DNA from: JADHUC01 sp964617665 | Lineage (GTDB): Bacteria; Planctomycetota; Planctomycetia; Pirellulales; Pirellulaceae | DNA: 28,222 nucleotides | Assembly (NCBI GenBank): GCA_964617665.1 | Contig: CAZUAH010000142.1 | Span: forward strand, 1 to 28,222 | Reading direction: 5' to 3' | Shown here: positions 26,995 to 28,222 of the stretch, piece by piece | Numbering within the stretch: the stretch's first letter is position 1 | How the letters are laid out: the number at the start of each line of letters is the position of its first letter | The notes under the pieces: generated by a model | Told to the model about the DNA's origin: nothing | Databases searched by the model: none | What the model saw: only the letters and a program-made list of their open reading frames with translations | Position numbers and translations under genes: made by a program

Positions 26995-28222
26995 ATGAAG
27001 TCCAGGACTCTCAGCGTCACTGCCCTGCTGCTGGTTCCGTTGGCAATTCTCTCGTTTGGCTCGGAGGCGATGGCTGCGAGGGTTTGTCCGCTCGATGGCG
27101 ACGGTTGGTATATCGCGACCGACGCGAAAAACGAGGGGCGCGAGGCGAAGTGGTTTGTTGCGCCGCGGGAGGAGGCCAAGCCGACGAAGGTGCCTTGGAT
27201 CATCCAGGACGCCTTCCCTGGCTACCACGGCGTAGCGTGGTATTGGCGGGAGTTTGACGCGCCGACGAATCCGCACCCCGGCGGGCGGTATCTGCTGCGG
27301 TTTTGGGCCGTGGATTATCTGGCGGAGGTCTGGCTGAATGGGACGCGCGTCGGCGAGCATGAGGGCGGAGAAACGCCGTTTGTGCTCGACGTGACCGATG
27401 CGATCCGTTGCGGTGCAAACAGGAAAAATCTCCTCGCGGTGCGCGTGCTGAACCCCACGCATGAACGCATTGACGGAATCGTGCTGAACGAAACGCCGAA
27501 GCAAGCGCGCGTGATTCCCTACCACGCTGGCGCTGCTTACAACCACGGCGGGATCACAGGTTCGGTAGAGTTGCTCGCCGTGCCGGAAGTGCGCGTGGAG
27601 GATCTGTGCGCACATGCCGAGCCGAAGACGGGTACGATCAAGATTCAAGCCAACGTGCGTAACACGGCCAAGACGGCGGCGCGAGGCCGATTGGAGTTCA
27701 CGGTCGCGCCAGCGGCCAGCGGCGAGACGTTGAACGTGGTGGCCCTTGAGCGGGAGTTGCCGCCGGGCGACACGCTGGTCGAAGCGGAAGTGAAAATTGA
27801 CCAGCCGCGGTTGTGGGACCTGAATGATCCCTTTCTCTATCGCGTCACCGCACGAGTCGCAGCATCCCGGGAGGGCGAAGCTCCTGCTGAGCCGTTGTCC
27901 GCCACCGATGCGGCTCGGCGGGAGCCTCGCCCTCCCAACTCGCACGAGAGGACGGTTTCCGTCGACGAGCGATCGGTGCGTTGCGGCTTCCGCGAGTTCC
28001 GGTTCGAGAACGGTTTCTTCCGCCTCAATGGCCGGCGTATCTTCTTGCGCTCGACTCATACGTGCAATCATTTTCCTATCGGCCTCAAACTGCCGCCCGA
28101 TCCCGACATGGCTCGGCGCGACCTGTTGGATCTGAAGGTGATGGGGTTCAACATGATCCGGTTCATCTGGGGCGGCGCGGAGCGATCTCAACTCGACCTC
28201 TGCGACGAGATCGGGCTGATGG
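26995..28222 (+). CDS. GH2 family glycoside hydrolase, 5' part (runs off the window)
   Basis: An open frame from ATG 26995 to the window end (409 codons, no stop), with AGAGGG at 26981-26986, 8 nt upstream. The signal peptide is MKSRTLSVTALLLVPLAILS, cut near AMA. Residues about 30-180 form a GH2 sugar-binding domain (GVAWYWREFDAP, EVWLNGTRVGEHEGGETPF). Residues about 190-330 form the Ig-like domain ending CGFREFRF, and from about 333 the TIM barrel begins (FFRLNGRRIFLRSTHT, LKVMGFNMIRFIWGG). The catalytic glutamates are expected beyond the edge. Typical substrates for the family are beta-galactosides, beta-mannosides or glucuronides; the specificity cannot be read here. A palindromic repeat is inserted in frame at codons 292-314, inside the Ig-like domain. 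Confidence 0.85.
   Translation, partial: MKSRTLSVTALLLVPLAILSFGSEAMAARVCPLDGDGWYIATDAKNEGREAKWFVAPREEAKPTKVPWIIQDAFPGYHGVAWYWREFDAPTNPHPGGRYLLRFWAVDYLAEVWLNGTRVGEHEGGETPFVLDVTDAIRCGANRKNLLAVRVLNPTHERIDGIVLNETPKQARVIPYHAGAAYNHGGITGSVELLAVPEVRVEDLCAHAEPKTGTIKIQANVRNTAKTAARGRLEFTVAPAASGETLNVVALERELPPGDTLVEAEVKIDQPRLWDLNDPFLYRVTARVAASREGEAPAEPLSATDAARREPRPPNSHERTVSVDERSVRCGFREFRFENGFFRLNGRRIFLRSTHTCNHFPIGLKLPPDPDMARRDLLDLKVMGFNMIRFIWGGAERSQLDLCDEIGLM
27869..27936. repeat. Palindromic element inserted in frame in the GH2 gene
   Basis: The arms 27869-27894 and 27911-27936 are 26 bp each, with 23 positions complementary around a 16-nt loop. Two of the three mismatches would be G-U pairs in RNA. It is translated in frame as REGEAPAEP ... 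REPRPP between a beta-strand reading LYRVTARV and the conserved DERSVRCGFREF segment. From memory, peptides like GEAPAEP and REPRPP recur in planctomycete and verrucomicrobial proteins as signs of a dispersed palindrome. Confidence 0.75.

Noticed and set aside
26935..28191. 418-codon open frame on the minus strand
   Set aside because: It is antisense to the GH2 gene, which has a signal peptide, ribosome-binding site and GH2 motifs although it runs off the edge.
1..28222. CRISPR arrays, tRNA or rRNA genes
   Set aside because: No regularly spaced direct repeats, cloverleaf-like segments or conserved rRNA stretches were noticed by eye.

Overview
The window looks like carbohydrate-degradation DNA from a member of the Planctomycetota or a close PVC-group relative. 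This is inferred from the gene families: sulfatases, an NPCBM-domain protein, parallel beta-helix enzymes, SGNH hydrolases, and long exported proteins with a beta-propeller and c-type haem motifs. The DNA is moderately GC-rich. No rRNA, tRNA, CRISPR array or SusC/SusD-type transport pair was seen. Nearly every product carries an export signal, so this is an outward-facing gene set.

Layout. Bases 1-444 hold the 3' remnant of a DDE transposase. Six plus-strand genes follow (541-18216): a GH106-like glycosidase; a giant sulfatase fused to a beta-sandwich and a hydrazine-synthase-alpha-like (HzsA-like) c-haem module; a discoidin-like/HzsA-like c-haem protein; a free-standing HzsA-like c-haem protein; an alpha/beta-hydrolase esterase; and an NPCBM plus (alpha/alpha)6-barrel protein whose start overlaps the esterase stop. 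Convergent to these are four minus-strand genes (26634 down to 18278): a Tat-exported TIM-barrel protein, a beta-helix/carbohydrate-binding/esterase fusion, an SGNH hydrolase, and a GH28-like beta-helix protein. A divergent GH2 family gene starts at 26995 and runs off the right edge.

How the genes may work together (inference). The glycosidases, beta-helix enzymes, esterases and sulfatase together suggest attack on a sulfated, acylated, pectin- or rhamnose/fucose-containing polysaccharide. The three consecutive HzsA-like modules would add a periplasmic or surface redox component. No hydrazine synthase beta/gamma subunit is present, so an anammox role is not supported.

The least expected features are the sulfatase-HzsA-like fusion and its tandem paralogues, a palindromic repeat inserted in frame in the GH2 gene, a 61-bp palindromic repeat present twice beside gene 3' ends, and a 12-bp motif that lies in the same orientation upstream of both divergent genes at 26635-26994.
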